From NCBI GenBank assembly GCA_036741355.1, contig DAINSK010000003.1:62001-126000 (forward strand): a DNA stretch of 64,000 bases, given 5' to 3'. The first letter of the stretch is position 1. Each line of letters opens with the position of its first letter. This document shows positions 26,214-34,179 of this stretch, piece by piece. Below the pieces are notes generated by a model. That model made no database searches and was not told the DNA's origin. It saw only the letters and a program-made list of their open reading frames with translations. This stretch comes from JBBRGK01 sp036741355 (GTDB taxonomy: Bacteria; Chloroflexota; Dehalococcoidia; CAUJGQ01). Made by a program: the position numbers and the translations under genes.

Positions 26214-27344
26214 GTGACTACTGACGCCGGATCAGATAAATCAGCAGCGCCCGTAACGGAGCAGCCGATCCGCGATTTCCCGTGGATGCGCGTCCCGACG
26301 GAGCGCAACATGAAGCCGAAGATCGGCCCGCAAGGGTTGCGGATTAAGGATATCGATCAGGGCAGCTACGCGTTCGTCCCCGACCACTGGCCGTACAAGA
26401 ACGACCTGCCGCGTGGAGCCTTCCCCGGCACCAAGGTGGGACTCGAGGCGAGCTACTCGCTGTTCGACAAATGCGACGTCTGGTCTGAGAACGCGGCCGA
26501 CCTCTATGAAGACGCCATTCGCGACCGCTGGGCGTCGGCGCTCGACGTGCCGTGGCAGGACCTCAAGCCGTACCCGGAGATCGCCGAACGCGCGATCTGC
26601 CAGATCCTGACCGAGTTCTCGGAATCGGCGCTGGTCGCGCTGCAAGTCTTCTCCGGCTGGCTCGAGCGGATTAGTTACGGCTTCTACGAGGTCAAGAGCT
26701 TCCTGGCGACCGAGATCTATGACTGCGGCCGCCACCACGAAGCGTTCCGCAAGCGGGCGCTGGCCAACGGCGGCGGGCTCGGGGTGCAGACGCCCGGTAT
26801 CTATCATCGCGCGATCACTTCGTCGATGCGGCTGACCGAGCTGGTCATCGCCCGCAACATCGTCCAGACGACGTTCCAGCTCGTCGTGCTTTCCGCCATG
26901 CGCGATGTCGCCAACAACGATGCGGATCGCAAGCTCTCTTCACTAATCATGCGCGACCTGTGGCGGCACCTCGACTTCGGCATCGGCCACGTGAACTTCT
27001 ACCTGAAAATGAATCCGACGAAGCACGACCAGGTGCACGTGTGGCTGGGCCGCGCCGAGGCGTTGCTCGTGGCCGAGATCACGCACGACATCCCGTTCAA
27101 TGAGGCGGTGATCCTCCTGCTCGGCGACACCGTCGAGCAGGGGCGCGAGCGGTCGAACCAGCTTCGGCGCGATTTCGCCGCCGCGTACCTGCACCGGCTA
27201 TACGAGGCCGGCGTCTACAACCGTCTCGAGCGTCTGGTTCCCGAGATCCGTCGCTATCTGCGGGAAGATGCGGCGACACCGACCACGATCGAGATGCTGC
27301 CGCCCGTTCCGGACCCGCTGAGGCGAGAGGCGTCCACGGTCTGA
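26214..27344 (+). CDS. Ferritin-like paralog lacking diiron carboxylates
   Basis: 376 residues from GTG 26214, with AGGAGG upstream. Clear paralog of the preceding gene: QGSYAFVPD, SALDVPWQDL, FRKRALANG, ANND. Aligned to it, the metal carboxylates are replaced (E138 to A139, E170 to C171 in YDCGRHHEAF, E216 to T219, E246 to L249 in RDLWRHLDFG), while both histidines (H174, H252) remain. It probably cannot build a standard diiron site and may be a structural or regulatory subunit of a heteromer, as yeast Rnr4 is to Rnr2. The 72-base gap to the first gene holds a strong hairpin. Confidence 0.82.
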   Translation: MTTDAGSDKSAAPVTEQPIRDFPWMRVPTERNMKPKIGPQGLRIKDIDQGSYAFVPDHWPYKNDLPRGAFPGTKVGLEASYSLFDKCDVWSENAADLYEDAIRDRWASALDVPWQDLKPYPEIAERAICQILTEFSESALVALQVFSGWLERISYGFYEVKSFLATEIYDCGRHHEAFRKRALANGGGLGVQTPGIYHRAITSSMRLTELVIARNIVQTTFQLVVLSAMRDVANNDADRKLSSLIMRDLWRHLDFGIGHVNFYLKMNPTKHDQVHVWLGRAEALLVAEITHDIPFNEAVILLLGDTVEQGRERSNQLRRDFAAAYLHRLYEAGVYNRLERLVPEIRRYLREDAATPTTIEMLPPVPDPLRREASTV

Positions 27345-27369
27345 GCCATCGCGAACATTCTTTACGATT

Positions 27370-27407
27370 GCTACCCGGGTCCGGCGCAAAGCCGTGGCCC
27401 CGGTTGC
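27370..27407 (+). repeat. Dispersed intergenic repeat, copy 1
   Basis: Begins GCTACC, continues to CCGGCGCAAAGCCGTGGCC and ends in CCCCGGTT. The core recurs at 28335 and 29411 in the same orientation, each between small accessory genes. Confidence 0.55.
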
Positions 27408-27479
27408 CGTATGTATGGAAGAGTTTCTCCAGCGGTCATGGCAGAGCCAACGAGGCACGGAGCTGCGTGCAGCGACGCA

Positions 27480-27917
27480 TTACTGCCGCTCTTCGGAGAG
27501 CGCCTGAAAGCCGAACTGGGTGAAGTTGCGGTCGAAGGTGAACGCGGCAGCGATGTGCAAGCGCTCCATCACCGCGAAGCTGGTCGCGTCGGTGTAGCTG
27601 TACCGCTTGTCGCCATGCTGGGCGAGGATGGCCTGCGCTCGCCGTTCGTCGGCTGCGCTGACTCGAACCACGGTCGTGCTGGCGCTCTGGAGAATATCCT
27701 GTAGGACACGCAAGGCAATGTCCCGGCCCAAGCGGGTGAGGCAGAGGGCATGGGGCTCGGCGAGGACGAAATTGGTAGTGAAGAGTGGCCGATTTTCAGC
27801 GTTGAGCTGACGGGTGATGGCGAGGGCGGCTCCGTGCCGAGCGTCGTCAGCATCAGCGAAGCCCTAGTAGGCGCCGGTGTCCGCGAACACCCGCCGACCG
27901 CGGGGATACGTCGTCAT
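27480..27917 (-). pseudogene. PIN-domain toxin (VapC-like) interrupted by an amber codon
   Basis: ATG 27917 to the stop at 27480 would encode 145 residues: MTTYPRGRRVFADTGAY, then TAG at codon 18 (27866-27864), then GFADADDARHGAALAI, LAEPHALCLTRLG, SYTDATSFAVMERL, FTFDRNFTQFGFQ. The acidic D13, the glutamate of LAEPH and the aspartate of TDATS are the PIN-nuclease metal residues. Only the amber breaks the frame; intact relatives usually have Tyr or Leu there. The ATG overlaps the antitoxin stop (ATGA), the standard VapBC layout. Either a recent inactivation or a sequencing error; suppression is a remote alternative. Confidence 0.82.
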
Positions 27918-28210
27918 TCGTGGGCATCGGCGTAGGCATCCGCCAGGTACTGGTCGTGATTGACGGCCACATCATGTAAACCCGAGTGGCCAATGCCGGC
28001 GATGTTCGACAGCGAATCCTCACGAGTCAATCCCTTGCCGCGCTTCGCGGTATTGCCGGCTGCTCGCTTGGGGGCCAGCGGCTGGACAATGACCAGGTCC
28101 TCGTTGTCGCGGGACAGCACGCGCGAGGTCTTGCTCGCCTGGACCTCCTCCGCGAGCCGTCGCAGTTCCCGGGTGTTGGTTACATCGATATGTGTCACTG
28201 ATTGTGCCAT
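27914..28210 (-). CDS. Antitoxin of the PIN toxin pair
   Basis: 98 residues, MAQSVTHIDVTNTRELRRLA then SRVLSRDNEDLVIVQPL, resembling Phd/YefM-type antitoxin N-terminal DNA-binding domains, followed by a basic linker (KRAAGNTAKRGKG) and an acidic tail expected to wrap the toxin. Overlaps the PIN gene by 4 bases. It remains intact although the toxin is broken. Confidence 0.72.
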   Translation of the reverse strand: MAQSVTHIDVTNTRELRRLAEEVQASKTSRVLSRDNEDLVIVQPLAPKRAAGNTAKRGKGLTREDSLSNIAGIGHSGLHDVAVNHDQYLADAYADAHE

Positions 28211-28334
28211 GCGCTGTCACTTCCCTTCAGAGGCATTCGTATTATCGCATAGCGTGTAGCGCACCGCGTCTAGGAGCGCGAGCCGGTCACGGCTTGACTC
28301 ATCTCCAGCGTTCACCAGCATTGCAACCGGCGGC

Positions 28335-28359
28335 GGGCGCAAAGCCGCGGCCCCGGTTT
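28335..28359 (+). repeat. Dispersed intergenic repeat, copy 2
   Basis: GGGCGCAAAGCCGCGGCC followed by CCGGTTT, nearly identical to the core of the copy at 27370. It separates the PIN pair from the nucleotidyltransferase pair. Confidence 0.55.
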
Positions 28360-28395
28360 GCTTGTGTGGATGGGACAAGACGATACACTTTAGCC

Positions 28396-28659
28396 GTGGC
28401 AGCAAATAGCGAACAAAGTTCGCAACAACTTTCAGCGGCCGAATTCCGCGCACGTATCGTTGGTAATTCGCTCGAGCGGGATGCCGAGGATATTCAATTC
28501 TGGCGCGAGGCCAGCGAGGCGGTGCGCGGTCAGACGCTGTATCGACTGCTGCGGATGGCTCAGAACATCGTCGACTCGAAGCCGCCACGGCCGGAAGAGC
28601 CGCTGACCTTTCCCGGCTTTCGGCGGAAACACCGTGGTGAACCGTCGTTAGACAGATGA
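28396..28659 (+). CDS. Small helical protein, putative antitoxin
   Basis: About 87 residues from GTG 28396; no better start is in frame and the Shine-Dalgarno is weak. Charged and helical (LSAAEFRARIVGNSLERDAE, ASEAVRGQTLYRLLRMAQ) with a basic proline-rich tail. Its TGA overlaps the ATG of the nucleotidyltransferase gene (ATGA), the arrangement expected for an antitoxin-toxin pair. No family recognised. Confidence 0.6.
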   Translation: MAANSEQSSQQLSAAEFRARIVGNSLERDAEDIQFWREASEAVRGQTLYRLLRMAQNIVDSKPPRPEEPLTFPGFRRKHRGEPSLDR

Positions 28660-29231
28660 ACCGTTACCTGCCCGAGGGCATCGTGGCCATTCACCACGCG
28701 TTTGACCGAGACCGTATACCCCACGCCTTTGGCGGCGCCGTTGCCCTGGCCTACTGGGGCGTGCCCAGGGCCACCATCGACCTCGATATAAACGTCTTCC
28801 TCTCCCAGGACGAACGCACGCGCGTGCTCGATTCGCTGGCGCCGCTGTTTCCGATCCCAAACCGTGCCGACGCGGAGCGGCAGCTAGAACACGCCGCGCA
28901 GGTCCGGCTACGCTGGGGCACGATGCCCGTGGACCTGTTCTTCTCCAACTCCGATTTCCATGATGCCATGGCCGGGCGCAGCAGGGTGGTGGACTACGTT
29001 GGCACGCCGATCCCGGTGCTCTCGTCCGAAGACCTCATACTCTGCAAAGCGGCTTTCAACCGCCCCAAGGATTGGCTCGACATCGAAACCATCGTCGCCG
29101 TGCAGCAGCACCTGGACGAGGCGTACCTGCACCACTGGCTGGACGCGTTCGCTGACCCCGAGGATGAGCGACTCGCTCGCGTTGATCGCTTGCTGCGGGA
29201 GCGCCAGGGCCGTGGACCCGAGCGGGCGTAA
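28656..29231 (+). CDS. Nucleotidyltransferase, AbiEii/DUF6036-like, putative toxin
   Basis: 191 residues. NTase core: G26-G27 in HAFGGAVALAYWGVPRATID, with D42-L-D44, a third acidic residue in MPVDLFFSN, and the downstream CKAAFNRPKDWLDIE typical of AbiEii-type nucleotidyltransferases. These toxins modify tRNA or other targets; the overlapping small gene upstream would be its neutraliser. Toxin activity is inferred from family and gene layout; a housekeeping NTase is possible. Confidence 0.75.
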   Translation: MNRYLPEGIVAIHHAFDRDRIPHAFGGAVALAYWGVPRATIDLDINVFLSQDERTRVLDSLAPLFPIPNRADAERQLEHAAQVRLRWGTMPVDLFFSNSDFHDAMAGRSRVVDYVGTPIPVLSSEDLILCKAAFNRPKDWLDIETIVAVQQHLDEAYLHHWLDAFADPEDERLARVDRLLRERQGRGPERA

Positions 29232-29410
29232 CGGCGAGCTGAGCATGAACAGGGCAACCACGCCTGTCGAAGCGCCTACCACCACACGCTCTCGCACTAC
29301 CTGGCTCCGACGACGCCGGGTCCCCGGCGACGCTCGCGCCCGACCATACTGCCCGCTACCACGCGTGACCGTCGCGGTCTCTTGACCCATCGCTCGCGGT
29401 CGGGAGCACC

Positions 29411-29443
29411 GCTACCGGGGCCCGGCGCACAGCCTCGGCGGGG
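29411..29443 (+). repeat. Dispersed intergenic repeat, copy 3 (diverged)
   Basis: GCTACCGGGGCCCGGCGCAC followed by AGCCTCGGCG; shares the GCTACC start and the CCGGCGCA core with the copy at 27370. It lies in the 229-base gap after the nucleotidyltransferase, where I see no other feature. Confidence 0.4.
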
Positions 29444-29460
29444 ATTGTCGTTCCGCGCGC

Positions 29461-30588
29461 CTACGACACCGTGATAGTGGCGCAGGCGCTCTTGCCGCCG
29501 GTGGTTACCTTGAGCTGGTGGGTGCCTGGTGCGAGGCCAGCCGGGATCGGCAGGTGCATCTCTGCATTACCGGCGACGTCGCGGACCGAGCCGCCGCCAT
29601 CGGTCATGGGATTGGTATTCATCGTCGTGACGACCTGGCCATCGATTGTGACCGTGACCGGCGCGTTGGCATCGAGACCGGTGACGGGAAAGCTGTATCG
29701 CAAGCCGGCCGTCACGGTGCCTGGCAGCCCAGAAATCGGCGGGCAGGGCGGCGGGGAGGACGGCGGCGGCGGGCTGGAACCCGACCCGGTGACCGGACCG
29801 CACATTCCGGTGATGGTGTTGCAATTGAACCCGCCACAACAGTCGGCGTCCGTCTTGCACGGGCCGCCAGCGCCGGAGCAGCAGACGCCGCCGTTGCAGG
29901 TCTGGCCGTCTGGACAGCCGCAGGCGCCGTTGGTGCAGCAGCCGCCGTCAGGGCATGCTGTCACGGCAACGCAGGACCCGCTGTCGCAGCACAGCCCTGC
30001 GTTGCCGCAGCTGACGCAGTTGCCGTCCGGCTGACAGACCTCGCAGGTGCGGCACTTAAGGGTGGGGATGCAGCCGACGCCTTGGGCGCAGTCTTCGCAG
30101 GGGCCGCAAGGGCTGACGCAATGGAGTCCTTGACAGGTCGAACAGGTGTCACAGGTGCTGACGCAGTTGCCAGCACTGTCGCAGGTCTGGCAAGGCCGAT
30201 TGCACTTATTGAAGCACTGGAAGTCACCGCCGCAGAACTGGCAGATGGTGCACGTGTCGACGCAACCGCCTTCTTGACTACAGGTCTGACAGGCGTCACA
30301 GGTGTTGACGCAGGCGCCTTCTTGGCAGGACCAGCACGGAGGGCAGCCGTCCTCGCAGTCCCCGTAGTGGCAGCAAAGACCAACTGCCGCACAGCCGACG
30401 CAGCCGCCAATAGTGCAGGTCTTGCAGTCGGGGCAACCGTCTGGGCAGGGCGAATCCGCCCGCGCCCAGCGCGGCATTATCGTGCCCGCCGCGGCACTCA
30501 CCATCGCGACACCGAGCTGCCGCAGCATCGCCCGCCGCGAGCGCTGTGCACCCAGGGTCCGAGAGAGTGTGTCGAATGGATGTTCCAT
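29461..30588 (-). CDS. Exported Tat-dependent Cys-rich repeat protein
   Basis: 375 residues from ATG 30588, with GGAGG 7 bases upstream. N-terminus has a twin-arginine signal (AQRSRRAMLRQLGVAM, hydrophobic stretch, then RWARA). The mature part has about 56 cysteines in roughly 250 residues, in repeats of about 17 residues of the form CxxCxxC..GxCVxTC (CDACQTCSQEGGC, CTICQFCGGDFQC, CDTCSTCQGLHC). A Pro/Ser linker (GSSPPPPSSPPP) leads to a C-terminal beta-sandwich-like domain of about 85 residues (GLRYSFPVTGLDANAPVTV, LKVTTGGKSACATITVS). No haem CxxCH array is seen. Probably a disulfide-rich or metal-binding cell-surface protein. The MauE-thioredoxin gene lies 88 bases upstream on the same strand. 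Confidence 0.85.
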   Translation of the reverse strand: MEHPFDTLSRTLGAQRSRRAMLRQLGVAMVSAAAGTIMPRWARADSPCPDGCPDCKTCTIGGCVGCAAVGLCCHYGDCEDGCPPCWSCQEGACVNTCDACQTCSQEGGCVDTCTICQFCGGDFQCFNKCNRPCQTCDSAGNCVSTCDTCSTCQGLHCVSPCGPCEDCAQGVGCIPTLKCRTCEVCQPDGNCVSCGNAGLCCDSGSCVAVTACPDGGCCTNGACGCPDGQTCNGGVCCSGAGGPCKTDADCCGGFNCNTITGMCGPVTGSGSSPPPPSSPPPCPPISGLPGTVTAGLRYSFPVTGLDANAPVTVTIDGQVVTTMNTNPMTDGGGSVRDVAGNAEMHLPIPAGLAPGTHQLKVTTGGKSACATITVS

Positions 30589-30676
30589 CGCCCGTCCTCC
30601 ACGAGAGCCGCCACGCTTGCGGCGGCCTTGCTCTGCCAGCACGTTCAGCCCTTGCTGGCGGGCCGCGACTCGCGCC

Positions 30677-32218
30677 CTAACTCGGGCCAAGCAGCCTCAT
30701 GACGGCCGGCCCGCCCACGGCGACCGCGGAGGCCACGTTGCCCGCGCGGTCAACCAGCACCGCCGACGGCGTGCCGTTCGCGCCGAACACCGACCCCGCC
30801 GCTAAGCCGTTTTGCAGCAGCACCGGCGAGGCGAGCCCGTGCGCGGCGTTGGCCTCCACCGTCCCCGTCGACACGACCAGCAGCGCCGGGGCGCCGTCTG
30901 GCCGGCTCGCTTCCCACTGCTTGAGCTGCGGCAACAACTGCTGGCAGAAGCCGCAGCCCGGGTTCCAGAAGAGCAACGCCGTGTCGCGGCCGCGGAAGTC
31001 GGCCAGGTCTACCTCGTTCCCGCCCAGGTCGGGCAGTCTGAGTGCCGGCGCCTCCTGGCCGATAGGCAGGCCCTGCGGCGCCGGCGGTGCGGCGTCGTGG
31101 ACCTTGCCGCAGTTCGGGCAGGGCTGTCCAGGCGCGGCGGCCGGCGCCACGGGGATCACCGGCTGCGGCAGCGGCGTGCCCAGCGTGCGGGCCACCAGCG
31201 CTCGGATCTGCTCCGCCCCCTGCGCCAGCGGGCTGCCGATGCTGCCATCCGGCCTCACCAGCACCATGCCCGGCGTACCGGAGGCCTGGTAGGCCGTCGC
31301 AACTTCGCGTTCCTGCTGCAACAGCACCTGGCTCAGCCCGTGCTCGGCGGTCTTCGCGCGGTTCTCCTCGGCGCTGCCGCTGCTGATCACGGCCAGACTC
31401 ACCGTGCCGGCCAGTTCGCGCTGCCAGCGCGCCAGGTCGGGCAAGAGCGCGTTGCACGGCCCGCAGCCGGGGTCGACGAAGGCGAGCAGCGCCGGCCGGC
31501 CCGAGGCACGCAGCGCCTCCAGCGTCAGCACCTCGCCGTGCAGGCCGGGGAGCTGGAAGGCGGGCGCGGGGGTGCCGACCAACAGCCCGGCGGCCGGCTG
31601 ATTCACCGGCGCGGGTACCTGTTCGCCCGTCTGGCCAAGACGCTGTTCCAGCCCCTCCAAACGGGCGAGCAGACGGCCGTTCTGCGCCACCATTTGCAGC
31701 AGCAGCCAGAGCAGGACGGCACTGACGATAAGCCCTCCCATACCAAGACCAAGGGCAACCCAGGCAGCCACGGTGTCACCTCCCAGCCACGCGAGTAAGT
31801 CGATCCCGGCGTTGCCACGCCCGGCGATCAGAATGAAGCCGGCAACGCCGGCGAGTAGCCCGTTGCGGGCGATAGTGCGCCAGCCGACCGGAGCCGAGTG
31901 AAGCTGGCCGAAGCAGTGGCAATCCGGGCGCCGGCCACGGGCGAGCGTCAGTCCGATGCCGCCGATGAAAAGCGCGAGCAGCGCCAAAGCCGCGACGGCT
32001 GCCACCCAGGCGGTGCGGGCCGGCACGAGCAGGACCGCGACCGCAAGCTCGCCGAGCGGCAAGAGCAGGCCGGCCGGCGCCGTCAGGCGCTCCGGCACGC
32101 CGAAGTCGCGCATCGCCTGGCGGGAGCCGGAACGGTCAAGCAGCTTGGCGATGCCCGCCACGGCGAAGACGGCGGCAAGCAGCAGTCGGGCGGCGAGCAG
32201 AGCGGACGTCATTGGCAT
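30677..32218 (-). CDS. MauE-like membrane protein fused to two thioredoxin-like domains
   Basis: 513 residues. Residues 1-180 hold about 5 membrane segments with the MauE/DoxX features AGIAKLLDRSGSRQAM and a C100-H-C102-FG motif. Residues about 212-345 are a TlpA/peroxiredoxin-like thioredoxin domain with C252-GP-C255 (VDPGCGPCNALLPDL); residues about 385-513 are a second with C421-GF-C424 (WNPGCGFCQQLLPQL). A C366-x2-C369 knuckle (QPCPNCGKVH) links them. MauE and MauD are required to mature the disulfide-rich methylamine dehydrogenase small subunit; this fusion resembles both in one chain, next to a Cys-rich exported protein. Confidence 0.87.
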   Translation of the reverse strand: MPMTSALLAARLLLAAVFAVAGIAKLLDRSGSRQAMRDFGVPERLTAPAGLLLPLGELAVAVLLVPARTAWVAAVAALALLALFIGGIGLTLARGRRPDCHCFGQLHSAPVGWRTIARNGLLAGVAGFILIAGRGNAGIDLLAWLGGDTVAAWVALGLGMGGLIVSAVLLWLLLQMVAQNGRLLARLEGLEQRLGQTGEQVPAPVNQPAAGLLVGTPAPAFQLPGLHGEVLTLEALRASGRPALLAFVDPGCGPCNALLPDLARWQRELAGTVSLAVISSGSAEENRAKTAEHGLSQVLLQQEREVATAYQASGTPGMVLVRPDGSIGSPLAQGAEQIRALVARTLGTPLPQPVIPVAPAAAPGQPCPNCGKVHDAAPPAPQGLPIGQEAPALRLPDLGGNEVDLADFRGRDTALLFWNPGCGFCQQLLPQLKQWEASRPDGAPALLVVSTGTVEANAAHGLASPVLLQNGLAAGSVFGANGTPSAVLVDRAGNVASAVAVGGPAVMRLLGPS

Positions 32219-32473
32219 CGACTCCGGGTGCCTGCTAGCCCAATCGAGAGAGGCTCCGGCAGAATGGTCGTCAAGCGGATTCGCCCAGGCCAGGCGGTCA
32301 GCGCATTATTAGCCTCAAGATGGCTCGTTGGGATTGTACGGATCTTGTCAATGGGCGACAACCGGTGATCCGGACCGACCCGCGAGCAGATCCTAGCGGT
32401 GGCTTTTAGGCCGCGGACGCGGCCACAATAGACCAGGGCTGGCGCGGATGGGCAGAGGGGATCGCAAGACGGA

Positions 32474-33970
32474 ATGGCGAACAGCATCTGGGCGCGGCTG
32501 AGCATATCGGCGCAGCCGCCGGACAAACTTTCACCGGAAGAGCGGGTCAATAGCTGGGAAGAGGTCTACCAGGGGCTCGACATCAACCGGGCGCGGCTCG
32601 AAGCTGCCCGCTGCATTCATTGCCCAACGGCTCCGTGCATGGAGGCCTGCCCCGCACACAACGACATCCCCGGGGCGCTGTTGCTTTTGGAACAGGGCGA
32701 TGAGCTCGCGGCAGCGGCGAAGTTCCGCGAGACGTCAACCTTGCCCGAGATGTGCGGTCGCTTGTGTCCGCACGAGCGATTGTGCGAAGGCGACTGCCCT
32801 GTTGGATTCGCGATCAGGCCGGACGGCCGCAAAGACGCCCCGGTGGGCATCGGCCAGCTCGAGGCGTTCGTCGCGGACCGGCAACGGGAACACCTCGGTG
32901 GTTTCCCTCTCCCGAAAGATCTTCCGGCCGAGAGCGGACGCAGGGTCGCCATCGTCGGTTCGGGACCATCCGGGTTGACCGTCGCCGAAGAGCTTGTAAA
33001 GCGCGGCCATGGTTGCACCGTGATCGACCAGTGGCCGGTGCCGGGTGGAGCGCTGGCGAACGGGATCCCGAACTTCAAGCTCGCCAAAGCGATTCTGCAG
33101 CAGAAGCTCCAATACCTCACGATGCTCGGCGTGGACTTCGTCACGAACGTGAAGATCGGCCGCGATTTGAGCGTCGACGAGCTGTTGGACGAGGGCTACG
33201 ACGCCGTATACCTGGGCACGGGCGCCGGTGTCGACAAGGAGCTTCGCATCCCCGGAGCCGGCGAATTTGAAGGCGTGCTGACCGCGACGGATTTCCTCAT
33301 CCGCGCGAACGCTTCCGCGGCGAAACTGCTGACGGCGCCGGGGGTGCATAACGCTGTTGACTCGACTGTAATTGCGGAGCGGTCGTCTGGGCCGCGCGTC
33401 GTCGTCATCGGCGGCGGAGACTCTGCACTTGACTCTGTCCGCGCGGCGCTGCGGCTGGGTGCGTCGTCGGTCACCCTCGTCTTCAGCGGTTCGGCCGAGG
33501 AGATCCACGGACGCGCTGCCGAAGAAGAGGACGCTCGCGCCGAGGGCGTGGTGTTCCGTCTACAAAGCGAGCCGGTTGAATTCATCGGCGATGCCGCGGG
33601 ACGGATTCGGGCGGTTCGTTTCCGCCGCCTGGAGCGCGGCGAGACCGAGCGAAATGGACGCACGCGCCGGTTTGCGGTACCCGACTCTGAATTCGAAGTC
33701 CCGGCGGACATGGCCGTTGTCGCGGTCGGCTACGATCCCGATCCATTAGTAAAGCAGGAAACCGAAGGATTGAGGGACGGCGCGGGCGGCTACCTGCACG
33801 CCGACGGCGTGACGGGACATACCACGAGGCGCGGAGTCTTCGCCGGTGGCGACGTGGTGCATGGCGCCGGGCTCGTCGTCACCGCGATGGCTGCCGGTAA
33901 ACGCGCCGCGGCCGGTATCGACGAGTACCTGCGATCGCTTCCGGCCGGCGCCGGCAATCGGCAGTCGTAG
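32474..33970 (+). CDS. GltD/PreT-like NAD(P)H oxidoreductase subunit
   Basis: 498 residues. N-terminal Fe-S domain with CIHCPTAPCMEACPAH and CGRLCPHERLCEGDCPVG, the two 4Fe-4S motifs of glutamate synthase small subunit and dihydropyrimidine dehydrogenase; then FAD site VAIVGSGPSGLTVAEEL, NAD(P) site VVVIGGGDSALDSVRAAL and C-terminal GVFAGGDVVHGAGLVVTAMA. Oxidises NAD(P)H and passes electrons to a partner; no gltB or preA adjoins, so the partner is unknown. The 255 bases upstream hold no recognised gene. Confidence 0.88.
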   Translation: MANSIWARLSISAQPPDKLSPEERVNSWEEVYQGLDINRARLEAARCIHCPTAPCMEACPAHNDIPGALLLLEQGDELAAAAKFRETSTLPEMCGRLCPHERLCEGDCPVGFAIRPDGRKDAPVGIGQLEAFVADRQREHLGGFPLPKDLPAESGRRVAIVGSGPSGLTVAEELVKRGHGCTVIDQWPVPGGALANGIPNFKLAKAILQQKLQYLTMLGVDFVTNVKIGRDLSVDELLDEGYDAVYLGTGAGVDKELRIPGAGEFEGVLTATDFLIRANASAAKLLTAPGVHNAVDSTVIAERSSGPRVVVIGGGDSALDSVRAALRLGASSVTLVFSGSAEEIHGRAAEEEDARAEGVVFRLQSEPVEFIGDAAGRIRAVRFRRLERGETERNGRTRRFAVPDSEFEVPADMAVVAVGYDPDPLVKQETEGLRDGAGGYLHADGVTGHTTRRGVFAGGDVVHGAGLVVTAMAAGKRAAAGIDEYLRSLPAGAGNRQS

Positions 33971-33987
33971 GGCAGATGACGAACAGT

Positions 33988-34005
33988 AGCCGGCGTAGGC
34001 CGGCT
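33988..34005. repeat. REP-like hairpin
   Basis: AGCCGGC-GTAG-GCCGGCT: perfect 7-bp stem with a 4-base loop, 18 bases after the GltD-like stop. It could act as a terminator-like or mRNA-stabilising element. Confidence 0.6.
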
Positions 34006-34109
34006 TCGCTGGATAAGCCCACGGTTTCAACCGCCGGGCGATCGCACGAAGTCCTGCTGGCGACACACCACTTCCACCCGGCGACTAAAGTCGCGGGCTC
34101 ACGACGCGA

Positions 34110-34127
34110 AGTCCGCCTGCGCGGACT
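34110..34127. repeat. REP-like hairpin
   Basis: AGTCCGC-CTGC-GCGGACT: perfect 7-bp stem with a 4-base loop, the same geometry as the element at 33988. Confidence 0.6.
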
Positions 34128-34179
34128 GATCGTTGACCTGCCGATCCGCGGCCGCGAATTGCCTCGCTTGCAAGCTCCC

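Noticed and set aside
25068..27344. Diiron pair as ribonucleotide reductase small subunits
   Set aside because: No nrdA/nrdE neighbour, and the long shared N-terminal domain is unlike the NrdB/NrdF sequences I know.
27864..27866. TAG in the PIN gene read as pyrrolysine or a recoding site
   Set aside because: No pyl genes or recoding structure in the window; the position is not a functional residue; nonsense mutation is simpler.
29518..30702. 394-codon plus-strand Ala-rich frame
   Set aside because: Antisense to the Cys-rich protein (Cys codons read as Ala or Thr in this frame); no independent signal.
30812..31798. 328-codon plus-strand frame rich in Arg and Gln
   Set aside because: Antisense to the MauE-thioredoxin fusion; composition typical of a shadow frame.
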